Translations under genes and position numbers: made by a program
The notes under the pieces: generated by a model
The model's database searches: none
What the model saw: only the letters and a program-made list of their open reading frames with translations
Told to the model about the DNA's origin: nothing
Assembly: GCF_000004075.3 (NCBI RefSeq)
Contig: NC_026655.2
Coordinates: 25,467,489-25,531,488, forward strand
Direction: 5' to 3'
Length of the DNA stretch: 64,000 nucleotides
From: Cucumis sativus
Lineage: Eukaryota; Streptophyta; Magnoliopsida; Cucurbitales; Cucurbitaceae
Part shown: positions 1-13,654 of the stretch, in pieces
Layout: every line of letters begins with the position of its first letter
Numbering within the stretch: position 1 is the stretch's first letter

Positions 1-242
1 TTGTCTTTTCTTCCACAGGTATACTATATTAATGAATGGGGTGAGGGAATTTGAACCAATTAGTTCGAAGTTAATAATACAAAATGTCAAACCCTATGGT
101 GTTTTATCAACCTAAAGAGAAATCGCACTTAAATGTTTGATTAAACACTTATCCATGCCTAATCGTTAGGACTTTGGTCATACTTATTTCAATCTAATGG
201 AAATGAACAATGGTAATTTAAAAAGTGGACTCTAGGTGATTA

Positions 243-326
243 CGTCAAGCATTTTACTTGTGTTTCGTCAAGCATTTTATTTGTGTTTTGCTCCAAGTGA
301 TTAGGTCAAGCATTTTACTTGTGTTT
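243..326. repeat. Three direct repeats of about 23 bp
   Basis: Three near-identical copies of a 23-base unit beginning with CGTCAAGC or GGTCAAGC occur at 243-265, 266-288 and 304-326. The first two are in tandem and the third follows a 15-base spacer. No gene overlaps them. The rest of 1-450 shows no recognisable feature. Confidence 0.85.
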
Positions 327-451
327 TGCATATGTACTGACATAATGGGGTCCATGCCCAAATCTGTAAAAAAAACCACAAATTTGGTTGACAAACAGAG
401 AGTGATCAATCAGATTTCATTCAAAAATTACACTTACCCTTACCTAACAAA

Positions 452-1113
452 CACTATAAGAAATAGGGTCTTCTCCAATGTAGCTCCATGTCGGCAAAAA
501 CCCCAAAACATGTCGGAAGGTTATCTTGACGTCGGCATGTATGTCAGGAAAAGCACATCGATGATACTTTCCTCGACACAGATTGGATCGACGACAGAAA
601 AACGTTCACCAACATCGCCGCCAACATCGCCACAGATTCTGTTTTCTTTTCTTTTACGTTATGTTTTCTTTTCTGTTACGTTCTACTTTCTTTTCTTTGT
701 TTGCCATAATCACCACCATCATCTTCTTCTTCTACTTTTAATGAGGTTGGGACTTATTAATTTCCACGTGGGGCCATGTTGCTAAATAAACCTAGGATAA
801 ATTTTACAAAATATCTATACATTGTGTGGTAGGGTTTCAATTACGTCACTATTTTGAGAACATCGTTTTCATTTCTTATTAATGTTTATAGATCGAAAAC
901 AAAGTGACAGTGATGTTTAAAATTGAAAAACCATATAGAACATAAAATTAGAAGACGACGTGTATTATGCGCTAAGACATCCTCTCCCAACGCTTATCTC
1001 TCGACAACACTGTCGGTAGTTTTCCGTGTGTTGGCTTATTAACTACCGTTGACGTGTTTGTGAGTCTAAGCCAACGCGTATGGTCGTCAACAAAGATGTT
1101 TATTCTTGTAGTG
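452..1113. mobile_element. Small non-autonomous CACTA-type DNA transposon
   Basis: The left end reads CACTATAAGAA and the right end, read inward on the other strand, reads CACTACAAGAA, which is the terminal signature of plant CACTA (En/Spm) elements. Both subterminal regions are richer in GC than their flanks and carry repeated GTCGG/CCGAC and CCAACGC/GTTGACG motifs in both orientations, as subterminal repeats of this superfamily do. The element is 662 bp and has no transposase, so it would need an enzyme supplied elsewhere. I do not see a clean 3-bp target duplication: the flanks read AAA on the left and TTG on the right. An open frame running across it (258-785) is not supported as a gene. 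Confidence 0.6.
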
Positions 1114-1661
1114 TTGAAAAGTTCAAACAATAATTTAAACAAATTCAAACTTAAAAGTCATTTGGTTATAGGCAACAATTCAGCGAATTATGAAAACAAA
1201 AATAATTAGATGCATGCATTGAAAATTTATGTTCGTCCATTTCATCAAATTGTCTAATTAAACATTGTTATAAGGATAAGGACACATTTGCATGCATTAA
1301 AAAAATGTTGTTGAAGAAACTCATATCTTACTCTATGTCAAATTTCTTTTTAAATAATTTTAGATTTTAATTTTTTTTATTTGATTAGAGGGACCGAAAA
1401 AAATGAATTAATTAAGGAGGCCATTATTTTCAATTATATAATTTACCAGGGACTTATGAGTAAAGGACTAAAAGTAAATTAAAATTTCATTAGTACTTTG
1501 GCATTTAATCCTTCAATTGGAAAAGAAATATTCTGCAACAACACACATAGAAACCAACAAAGTAACAGAAAATAAGTTTAACTTTTATCCTATTTCCCTT
1601 TGAAAAAAGTAACTTTCTTATTTTGTAATTAGACATATATTTATTTGTTCTTATTGTTTAA

Positions 1662-3230
<1,569 letters not shown>

Positions 3231-3308
3231 TAGAGAACACAACTAGAAGAAGAAGAAGAAGAATATGAAACTTAGAGAGCGTGAGGGTTTAGCTCTGGAA
3301 AGTGAATT

Positions 3309-3316
3309 TATTTATA
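3309..3316 (-). promoter_or_regulatory. TATA box of the peroxidase gene
   Basis: On the minus strand this reads TATAAATA, about 80 bases upstream of the peroxidase ATG. That places transcription start near 3285 and gives a leader of about 55 bases that includes an AAG-type trinucleotide run at about 3243-3264. Confidence 0.6.
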
Positions 3317-6186
3317 GAACAAATTATATTCAAATTATTATATTTAATTACAACAATTTTTTTATTATTATACTTTTAAAAGAAATAATACAAAAAATGG
3401 TATGCACGTGACAAAGACGTGGGGGATTTGTGACTTTGTGAAGGTATAAAATTCAAAGTTTGATAGTAATAATTATATAAAAACAAAGTTCTCCACTTGG
3501 TAAATTTTGTTGGATTGTGAGGGAAATAGGGAAGTATTTTTCAATCATCATGGAAGAAATGAAAAAATATGAATATGATCAACCAAAAGAAGAAGAAAAA
3601 AAGTTGAAATATTGACTTTTTATTATTTTTGTTGTTTATTTATTTTTAACAAAGAGGAGGGTTTGGTAGGGAAGGACACTCTTTATTGCCCAATCATGTA
3701 GAAACCTAACTATATATTTGTCAACTCAAAAACTATTATGCATATAAATGTTTGCAAGACTTATGATAGTGTAAAAAAAACTTGATGATTGCTATGGGTA
3801 TGGTAGTTTTATAACTAATAATTCAATGTATAACAGTAAATATAACCAAATTTATTTCTTATTAAATCAATAATTAAGGAATATAGAAAAAACATATGAA
3901 AATCGATATATAGATCTATGTGATTCATTGATAGTGTGTTAACTAAGCTACGAGGTAGGAGAAGAACAATATATATTGCTCTTCTATAAACCCTAAAGTC
4001 AAAATCGTAAATAACTCATAATTAATAAATACATATGTTCAATACGCGATCTGTATTGCACTCTATCATTTTACAAATTTAATTTCTTAATTTTGACTTT
4101 TGTGTCTATTTATTTTATGATCTTTTGATTTTACAATATTAAGTCACATTTTGCTCTTGTTTGGTAACGATTTAACTTTTTCTTTAAAATAATTTAACCT
4201 ATATAATAACAATAAGAACAATACGTAATAGACAACAGTAACAATAATACATAACAGCAACAACTATAATGCATATTCAAAGTATGAATCTTTTAAAAGT
4301 TTAACATAACATTTTTTGAAATGGTCATTCGTCGTATAGTCTTTTAACAACATTTTTTTTAGTACAACAATTGAGATGATTCGAATCTAGCCTTCTATCT
4401 CTAAGGTAAAATATCATATCAATTATACTATTGAGTTAAAGTGACTTTGATAAGTATTGGTTCAAACTTAATCCCAAGCAATCATTATAAATAATTAAGT
4501 TTTTCTTTAGCGAAATTAAATAATGTTAACAAATTTCACCCACGCTTTAAATTAAAATTATAGCTAACCTCTTTGACCTAACTCACCTTTCTAAACACTT
4601 TTTTTTTTTAATTTAACACATGTTAAAATGATCATGAATAATAATTAAATCTAAAATTTAAATTATACAAGCCTATCTAGATGGTGTTTTAAGAGAACAA
4701 GCAAAAATAGCAACTAAAACTATAAATAATAAGTAATTACAAATAATTTTTGTACAAAATAGAACAAAATAAATTAAAGGAAGAACGGTCAAAAATGGCA
4801 AAATGGACAACTACTTACACTTTACATTTAAAATCTAAGTGTTACGAGTTTTTTTTCTTTAGTGGTTTTTTATTATAAAGTGTAAATAGTTTGTATTTTT
4901 TTTTTTTGTTATTCTTAAAAAAAAACCAAATTAAATTGTATGGAAAACAAATTAAATGCATGAATTCATTATTATATAGTTGGAAAGACGACACTAAACA
5001 TATATTAAATTTTGGCCACCATCTTAATCTACCCTAATTATCCTAATTATCAAGTAGAGTATTGTGCATCTTTTCTGGCCCAACTTACATGCACATTGAC
5101 TAATCTTATGAGATAATTACCTACATATCCTTACAATATTCGGGTGTCAAGAAAACTCGTAGGATATAAAATTCTTAGTCAGTGGTCACTATAAAGAACT
5201 CCACAACCAAAGGAAACAACTCTATGACTATAAACAACTCCACTCTTTATATATCTTCTAAATCCTTTCTTAATGCTACCATCATATCACACGTCAAAAT
5301 GTTCAAACTCAATATGAACACAATTCAATTAGCATAAAACATACACTTTTGATTAATAAGTCAAAAGTTAGTCAAATCATTATTCCGAATTATATATTAT
5401 AAGAAATTTTGTGAAACAAAGTTGTATAGATAAGTATAAATTAGAGAGTTTAGTATTAACCCATCAATTGTTTTTTAAGAATGATTTGTGGTTTAAATTA
5501 TTGTTAACCCTAATTCCTAAAATGAAAAAGGACAGAAAAAGAAGAAAAACATATGCTAATTTAAAAAAAAAAAAATCTTTAGATACTAAGATTAATTGAC
5601 TATATATATTTATTGTCGTGGTAATGTGTTGATTAATTAAAATTAAAACTTAAAAGTCAAACCCGTAAAATATAAACTCATTTAGAAAAGTTTGTACACA
5701 TTTTCAGAAGTAGCAAAAATATTGAAACTATTTACAAAATATAACCAAATTTATCAAATATTTTATAACTCATTTAAAAGTTTTGGTACGGGTTGTAAAT
5801 AGCTTTTATGTTATTCATAACAATAATTCTCCAAAAAAAATATTTTGCAATTTTCTAGTCCTAATGATATTAAAGAGAACAAATTTAGGAAATCTAAAAA
5901 CGTAGCGTAACTAAAATTAACACAAGTGGTATAAATTTTTTTGCTAAGGTCGAGTTTAGCTAAGTGATAATTAACACGACTCTTCATTTTAAAATGATGT
6001 TCGATCTCATTTCTATGGTTATTATACTTTTAAAAAAATTGTTTAAGCAATATTTTCTTCATTGACAAGTAATTAACAATTTGAATAGTAAATATTTTAT
6101 TAAGGCTATTTTCAAATATAGCAAATTGAATCAAATTATAGTATTTACAAAAAGTCGCAGTTTATCATGAACGGAGAGACACATAG

Positions 6187-6380
6187 TAGTTTATTTTGAT
6201 TTATTGTGATCTATCACATATAAATCCTAATATTTTCCTATATTTACAATTACTTTTAGGATTTGGGTTTTTTTAAATTTGGATAGTTTATTTTGATTTA
6301 TTGTGATCTATCACATATAATTCCTAATATTTTCCTATATTTACAATTACTTTTAGGATTTGGGTTTTTTTAAATTGGGA
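6187..6380. repeat. 97-bp tandem duplication
   Basis: Two adjacent, almost identical copies: the second begins at 6284, 97 bases after the first at 6187. Each starts TAGTTTATTTTGATTTATTG and ends in a T run followed by AAATT. Only a few positions differ, so the duplication looks recent. The unit includes the GTGATCTATCAC motif typical of the dispersed repeat family seen elsewhere in the window. Confidence 0.9.
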
Positions 6381-7415
6381 TAGCACAATTTAGACTCTGA
6401 AATTTTCTATATATTTTCTAAATATGTTCAACGATTTTTCTATTTTTAATAATGATATTAATAAACACTAATAGAAGTCTATCGGTATTTAAAATACTTT
6501 AGGTGCAACGCATGTACCTATATCATAACTAAAGAGGCATTTTGAAAAACATGTATGGGACAAATGAATAGTCTTCATATAATAATCATAATAATTATTC
6601 AAAATTAGGCAATTTTGGATGATTAGTATTAGGCGTCTATTACGATCTATTACAGATTTTGAAAGTGCTTTCGATTTTTTTTAATTTCTTATCAAACAAA
6701 TAGCTTAGCTTCAAATAAAATAAAAATAATGAAAACAAAGTTGTAGAACGGAGTGTGTTTAGGGCATTGAAATGAAATACCGAAGCCACATGTTGAACGA
6801 TAAGGAGATTTTTAATAAATGTGCTAAGAAAAGAAAGAAGACAAGATGTAGTTTTTCCATAAACGTACAAGATTAAATAATGAACACGGTTAGTTGAACT
6901 ATTTAACATATATCCATACTTCATGAAGTCAATAAACCAAGTACGATCACAATAATAAGCCAAAATTTGAATTTGATTGCTAGTGGTGATAACAAATTAG
7001 ATTTACTTCCTTTTAATAGAATGTGTAATATTTTTATATTTGTAAAGTTTAGAAAAAATTAATATACCTACGTAAATTTAATATCATATTTAATAACACT
7101 TCTATTATGGAATTTGAAATATGATTAGAAAAAAATCTAATAAGTAAAAATCAATATTAATGATATTGTTTTAAGATTGATCCAAAAATTTAAAAGAATG
7201 ATATAATTTAATAGTTCGAATTCTTTCTACATTCTATCAATTTCATCTCTATTGTAAAATAAAAAATTAAAATGATATGTTAAAATAAGAGATTAATTAC
7301 TGTTTGAATCTTCCTCCCTTCGTTTTGTTTGTATATTAAACAAAAAGTATGAAAGCTAGTTAGTGGCAAAAGTGGAAAGAAGATTATTTCTCTTCATTGA
7401 TTGGGATTTTAAAGC

Positions 7416-7657
7416 AAAGACTTTATAGATTATTAAATAATAACATTGACAATTTTTATGCATAAAGAGTGACCCAAAAATGCTACCCCATGAACGAAAG
7501 TAAATAAATAATTTAAGCACAACTCATATATATTCAAACATATCCTTTTTCTTTTTTTTTTTGTTCATGGGGTACCATTTTTGGTCCACTTTTATGTGAT
7601 TTTTTTTTATGCATAAAAATTGTCAATGTTGTTATTTAATAATCTATGAAGTCCTTG
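7416..7657. repeat. Long inverted repeat (foldback or MITE-like), about 240 bp
   Basis: The left arm (about 7416-7495) and the right arm (about 7561-7657) are reverse complements over about 80 bases with a few mismatches and one A/T-run expansion. Matching blocks include ATAGATTATTAAATAA, ACATTGACAATTTTTATGCA and TACCCCATGAAC. The loop of about 65 bases is AT-rich. There is no coding capacity. The transcript of either strand would fold into a long hairpin. Confidence 0.85.
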
Positions 7658-8471
7658 AATCTTCAACATATCTATGATGATCAAGGCTATTGTTTAATAA
7701 TTAATCTCTATTAATTGTCAATTTAGAGCAAGTCATATTCAAATATATCATCTTTGAAAAAAAAATCAAATATATCCAATATAGAGTGAATAATGTTGTC
7801 ATATTCATTTAGGATCCAACTAATTAAAAATTGTTGAGGGAATTGGAAAGTGACAATGTAATATAATGAGCTAATTACTATGTAATTTGACCAAACCCAT
7901 GTCTTTAAATTAAAGTTATGAGGCATAACAAACAAGGGAAAAGGATCATTATTGTCCCTTCATTTGATTTTAAGTTATATAAAAAAATGAATTATATAAG
8001 TTATATCCGATGTCGTTGATCCTATATTTTCAATTTCGTGTTTAAAAATGGCATTCCTAAACTTTCAATTTTGAATTTAATTATTAGCATGTGAAAACTC
8101 AAGTACGATCTCGTTTTAAAAGTTAGTTTTGAATGGGTTCGTGTAGGTTTAATTTTCAAAACCTAAAAAATCAAAAACGAAAATATTACTAAATGAAATC
8201 TTAATCTACATTTTACTACGGTTTTAAAAAGTCAAATCCAATTTTAAAAATGAAGGAAATAGACTTTATTATAAAAAAAAATCAAATGATTATAAAAAAA
8301 AGGTTTAATTCACTATCCAATAAAAATATTTTGTTTTTATAGTATAGAATTGAGAAAAACATAACATAATATTTGGAGAAAAACAACATAATATTTGAAA
8401 ACCTAAAAGAACTAAAAGGTAATTTTTTACCAAGCAGATCCCATGGAAACTCTAAACTTTAAATATGAGTT

Positions 8472-8524
8472 TAGCTTAATTGATATTTATATGTTTTTTA
8501 GAACAAGGGGTTCCGGTTTCAAAT
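8472..8524 (+). repeat. Possible tRNA-derived SINE relic
   Basis: TAGCTTAATTGATA at 8472-8485 resembles an RNA polymerase III A box, and GGTTCCGGTTTCAAAT at about 8509-8524 resembles a B box, at a plausible spacing. The full cloverleaf is not visible. Similar A/B-box-like pairs seem to occur at about 4370-4440 on the minus strand. This is weak pattern evidence only. Confidence 0.3.
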
Positions 8525-10994
8525 ATCTCTCCTCCAACTTGCACTCAAAAAGATCTTTTCAAGAAAAAAAACCTCTAAACTTTCTAATTTGTATTTATTA
8601 AATGGATTGTTACACATATAACAATTAGATTCAAAATAATTAAATATATAGCAATATTTTAATTTTTTTGTAAATATAGGAAAATCGACCATAAAAATAT
8701 ATTAAGGATGAAATATATTTTATAAGTGAGTCAATTTAGCCTATCAATTTAAATTTTATTATCTATAAAATCTTTTAAAAAATTGCAAAACTTTTAATTT
8801 AATATTTGAAACAATTTTTTTTTAAAAAAAATGCTATAATCAAATCTTCTTGTCCTCTAAATTTATTCTATACTCATTTAGAAGATAAAATTTTAAATTT
8901 ATTCATATAATTTTAAGTTGATTTAAAAAGTTATGAATCAATTACAAGATATATTATTTGTTCTTGAAACATAGGAGACAATGAAACTTCATCAACTCAA
9001 TAAATTATTTTGTAAATTCAATATTTCAAACCACACCTTAATAAAATATAAAAGGAATGATATTGATTTTTCCTTTTTTCTTTTTTTTTTTCACTTTTGT
9101 GAACATGATATGATCACCATAAACATATGGAGTTAATGTCAAAAATATTTAGAGAAAAAATTTACTATTGAGAGTCTAGAAATTCTTTTGATTTCTATTA
9201 AAGAAAAGCTCTATTTTTCTTATAAAGAATATAATTGATAGAGAGAACTAATGTAATACTATAATTTATTTAAATTGGGGAAATTTTTCTTCATCACTAA
9301 TCTAAATAATTTTATGAATTTACTATTTTTTCATAACATTTTAAAAAATTCCCTATACCCAATAGTTTAATAATTTCACAAAATTGAGAGTTGTAATATA
9401 TTTTTACATCATCAATATTTTTCTCCTCTTTTAGTTTGACATCTTTAATTTAATTTTGTGGATTTTAACACTGACTTAATCAATTTACTATTTTGACTTT
9501 TACTTTTAAACCATAAGAATAACAAAACGTGGTTGAATTGGTTTATTAAATATAGTAAAATAAACTGTACATGTTATAGCAAAATTTTGAATTCAGAAAT
9601 TGATAGGTGTCTATCAATGTCACGGATAGAAAAGCAGATAGTGTTTATATATCTATTGTTTGATAGAATATAAAATAATTTTGTTTATGTTTTTGATATT
9701 TTGTCAAATTTGTTATTTTATAAGTTTTAGAGATAATTAAGTTCACACCATTAAAAATTCAACCAAAAATAAATATCTTTTTGACAATAAGTAGAAAAAG
9801 AAATTATTAGAACTTAGAATTTATAGTTCATGTATGCACGATGACTATATATTCAACTTTTGACAAAATTATAATAAAAGTAGGGGTGAAAGTAATCAAA
9901 CATCTAATTTCGAAGTTGACAGTAAAAGCAATATATTAGTTTGAGTTGTGCCCGTGTTGGCGTCAAAACTCATATATGGTGAGTAACTAAAGTTTTATAT
10001 ATTTGATTTGATAGGTTACGAATTTATGAAAATAGGATCGGTTTGAATTAATTAGAGGAAAATGTTGTTTCCATTTAAAGTTTTTGATAAAACTATTTAA
10101 AATAAACTTTAAAAGTATTTCAAAAGGGATTTTGAGTAGTTGTTCAATTGCTTTAATTTTTTTCAAAATTAAACACAAAGATAGGGTTAAAGTAATGTCA
10201 AATCATCTCGTTATCTAAAATCATTCCATGCATTTAATGAAACTTAATTAGTATAGTGTAATTAATCATGTGCCTTCAAACTTGACCCAATTTAATGTTT
10301 CAAACTAAATGAAATTTTAACTTTGCAATAATATAACAAATATCAACCTTCAAAAACTCTTATAAACTTCAAGTCTATTATTAGTAGTTTCATGATTAGA
10401 TATCGACAAAACCAAATTACGAGACTACAAAATTGAAAATGATACATGAAATAAGTTGATATTCATAACTTGATTGGGACAAAAGAACTAAGGTTACACC
10501 CTTTACGTTGGTCAGAAAATCTTTCGAACTCGAACTCGAGTTACGTATACTTAAAAATAACCCTTCTTTGAAGAGAACCATATGATATCGCGCATTATTG
10601 CATAGGAAGTCTGAGTTTTCTAATTGAGACTCGAATAGTTTCTGTCAAAGCTAAGTCGGAGTTTGGCCAAATCGATATTGTATTATTTAACTTTTTGTCC
10701 AATGGGTTTAGTGTTAAAGTAAATTTTACTAAAAAGATTCATCAAATGTGGGTGAAGGATTAATGAGATGGATGGAACTTAAGTTTCAAAGAAAGTAATT
10801 GAAAGATTATTTAAAACCTCTCTCTCTCTTACTAAGGTTATTGTGATCAATTAGTGCATGCATGCTTTAGACAAGTGGATAGCTCAAACATTCAACAAAT
10901 GGTGCTGTTTAAGCCAATAGGTCAGAGTTCATTAATCAAACAAAATTTGAATCAAATTCTTTCCTTCTCTTTCTGACATGCATTTTCGAAGAAA

Positions 10995-11460
10995 ATGGGA
11001 AAGATCTCACTCACCTTGTTGCCAATTAACACATCTTGGAGGCAAAAATGGAATAATCAAAGAGAAAGATTGAAGGAGAAGAATAGAATAACACATACGA
11101 TTTATAGTGGTTCAGCTATATATTGCTTACATCCACTTCAAAGCAGCCATGGAGCATTTTATTCATGTTCTTCAGCAAGAGTTTTTCACAACGCAGAGAG
11201 ATTTTCAGATGAGTTTTTCTATATATAAACTTCCTTTTCACTTCAAGATTTCAATTTATAGATTATTCCACGCAGAGGATTATCAAAGAAAGATGCAAAT
11301 GATAATAGAAAGAACTAATTAATTTTCTAACAAACTAATTACCATTTTCTTGTTTCGTCTGTTTTTAGGTTATCAAAAACAAGTGATCAGCTTGATAACA
11401 AGAAGAGTGATGAGTAACCTCCTCATAACAGAGTGGCTTTGGTTAATTGGTAAGTAATAA
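10995..11460 (+). repeat. Possible degraded retroelement fragment
   Basis: Open frames at 10995-11228 and 11107-11322 overlap in different phases and look like no protein I know. The segment includes a TATAGTGGTTC...TACATCCACTTC pattern that I associate with plant LTR retrotransposon termini. No second LTR, primer-binding site or polyprotein is visible. It is best treated as an unidentified repeat fragment, not as a gene. Confidence 0.25.
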
Positions 11461-11629
11461 GATTCACCCTAAACTTCTATAGATATGTTTAAAAATTTTG
11501 TTTAGGTCAGTGCTATATCATTCAAGTTCCAATCTTCATTATCTTTAAAAAGAAAATAGATAATGTTGAAATGTTTAGGAAAGTTCAAATTGAAACTTTG
11601 AAAACTGTATCAGTATTTTTTTGAGGGAG

Positions 11630-13580
11630 CTGGCCCCAGAATTCGAGTGGAGACATATATATATATATATGACTCCTGACTTTGTCTGAGCCGATCTTTC
11701 CCAATCCATGAACCTGAGCATGAAGATTTTTGTCCAACACAGGACATTGATCAGGCTCTTGAAATAATCCCTATGAACTTATGGAGAACCTGCACACGTT
11801 CATGTAAGCTTGGTCTAGGCCTATATTAAATCCATCGGCCTAATAGGGTATTGATGTTCTTGCAAATCGCCGTTGGCCATGAAGTGGTATACAAGCAGTT
11901 TATGATTGTTATCTGAGCAATACCCGAGCAATGCCAACAAATATGAAGAATGAAATGAAGCCGAGACTTAACAATTCCAATGTGTTATAATTAGCTAATC
12001 AACAATCAACTTCTAAAGCTCAAATAATTACAAGACCCAAATGTTTAACGTCACAATTTATACATTAAAAGAATTCTATTGTTTTATTATTTTGGATATA
12101 ATTTCATTTCAAATATAGTTAATTAATTAAAACTAATTTTAAAAAATTAATATATATTTTTTAATAAATCAATAATAAACTATTAAAATTAATATTTACC
12201 TAACTTATCAATTATGTATATTTTTACATAAGTTATTAATTAATTAGCCAATAATATATTAAATATGTTTAATTGGTAAACTAAGATTAAATTAAAGGAA
12301 ATTGTCAAACATAAAAAATTTGACAAAATTCTATGGAAGGTAATTAGTTTTTTTTTTCTATTTTTGAAAGAATTCCTAAATTAAATTTTGTGAGTACAAA
12401 AGTTTATTTTTCAATAATAATAATAATAATAATTGATTGATTTATTAGGTTTTTTAATAATCAAGCAATTATATCGTTTTAATTCATATCACTTCATTCA
12501 TTAAAAATATATAATATTTATAAAACTTGTTTTAGGTATTCTTTATTAATATATCATACTCTCATCTCATTTTCTTTTCATTTTGTATATAATATATTTT
12601 TATATTATTTAATTAAAATTGAAACTACTAATGATAAACTTAATTAGTTATAAACAATACTTGGTTATTTTAAATCACAATTCTAATTGTAATTAAAACT
12701 AAATCAATCTTATAAGGAGTTGATTATTATAGTTAAAAAAAAGAAAGTTAAAAGTGTAAATCTTGAAATTTATAGATCAAATTGAAACAACCATCAAATT
12801 TTAATAAAAGAAATTATAATATTTAGAACATAAGTATTAAATTGAAACAAAAAGTTTAATTTTTTTCCTAACTAAAAAGGTTCCTCCGGGATTCTTAGCA
12901 CTAAGGTTAAAAGTTAATACTTACATCGGTTAAAAGTTAATACCTACAAACATTTATATCTTAACCATGTGCATCGGTTTGATCATAAGAACTTCAACTA
13001 AGTGTTGTTTGCGGTTGAAGGGGATGCATGGAAACGTGTTCGAATCTTGGACTTAGGGAAACGTGTTCGAATCTTGGACTTGGGGACGTTGTTGCATTAA
13101 ATCCTAAATAAACTGTCTTTATTAGGGTTTGTGGGAAAAGATAAAGACGATTGAAACAAAAAAGAAAGAAGAGGACACAACACAAGTTGGGATGGAAATT
13201 GATCTAAGGATACTCAATTTATTTGGATGTTAACATGTGTGGTGCCAAATCATCTCACCAAAAACGTGACCTTATAGAACTTTTTAACAACACACCCGAA
13301 GCCAAAGACTATACTAAACTTTTTTCTCTTTTTCAAGTACTAAATGAATCTTTCTTCTATATAATTTAAATGAACATTTTTTTAAATAACAAAATAAATT
13401 AAAATATTTTTTTAGAAATCAATTTAAAATTAAAAATTAAACCCAAAATTAAGATCATTGTTATTTTAATTCATTTTACCAAACTCAGTTAAGATTCTCA
13501 TAACTATTTTTCACATTTACGAACGCAATCATCGACCAAAGTCACCAAAAATATCGCTCTCATTCCTCCTTAGCTAACAA
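11630..13580. other. Gene-free stretch with two pairs of short tandem repeats
   Basis: A higher-GC island at about 11630-11960 follows a TA dinucleotide run at 11652; it holds no frame I can identify. The remaining DNA is AT-rich. Two tandem pairs lie near the right end: copies of about 23 bases (GGTTAAAAGTTAATAC...) at 12905-12927 and 12928-12950, and 27-base copies (GAAACGTGTTCGAATCTTGG...) at 13031-13057 and 13058-13084 that differ at one position. Confidence 0.6.
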
Positions 13581-13582
13581 CA

Positions 13583-13591
13583 ATATATATA
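13583..13591 (+). promoter_or_regulatory. TATA box of the Xaa-Pro dipeptidase gene
   Basis: TATATATAA lies about 70 bases upstream of the chosen ATG at 13655. Expected transcription start is near 13612-13620. That would exclude the out-of-frame ATG at 13608, which otherwise opens a 62-codon frame overlapping exon 1. Confidence 0.5.
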
Positions 13592-13654
13592 ATCCCGAGG
13601 CTACGCTATGCCCCATTCATTGGCTCTACTCTCCATTCTTGAAGCCACACTCCC

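Larger units (their letters stand above)
3320..10930. other. Gene-free AT-rich region
   Basis: I find no convincing coding exons over about 7.6 kb. The open frames here are short, of biased composition and without recognisable motifs. The contents are homopolymer runs, microsatellites, a 97-bp tandem duplication, a long inverted repeat and possible tRNA-like SINE relics, listed separately. Confidence 0.6.

Noticed and set aside
258-785. Open frame of 175 codons across the left part of the CACTA-like element
   Set aside because: Low-complexity translation (poly-His/Leu/Phe), no known motif, and it spans the border of a mobile element.
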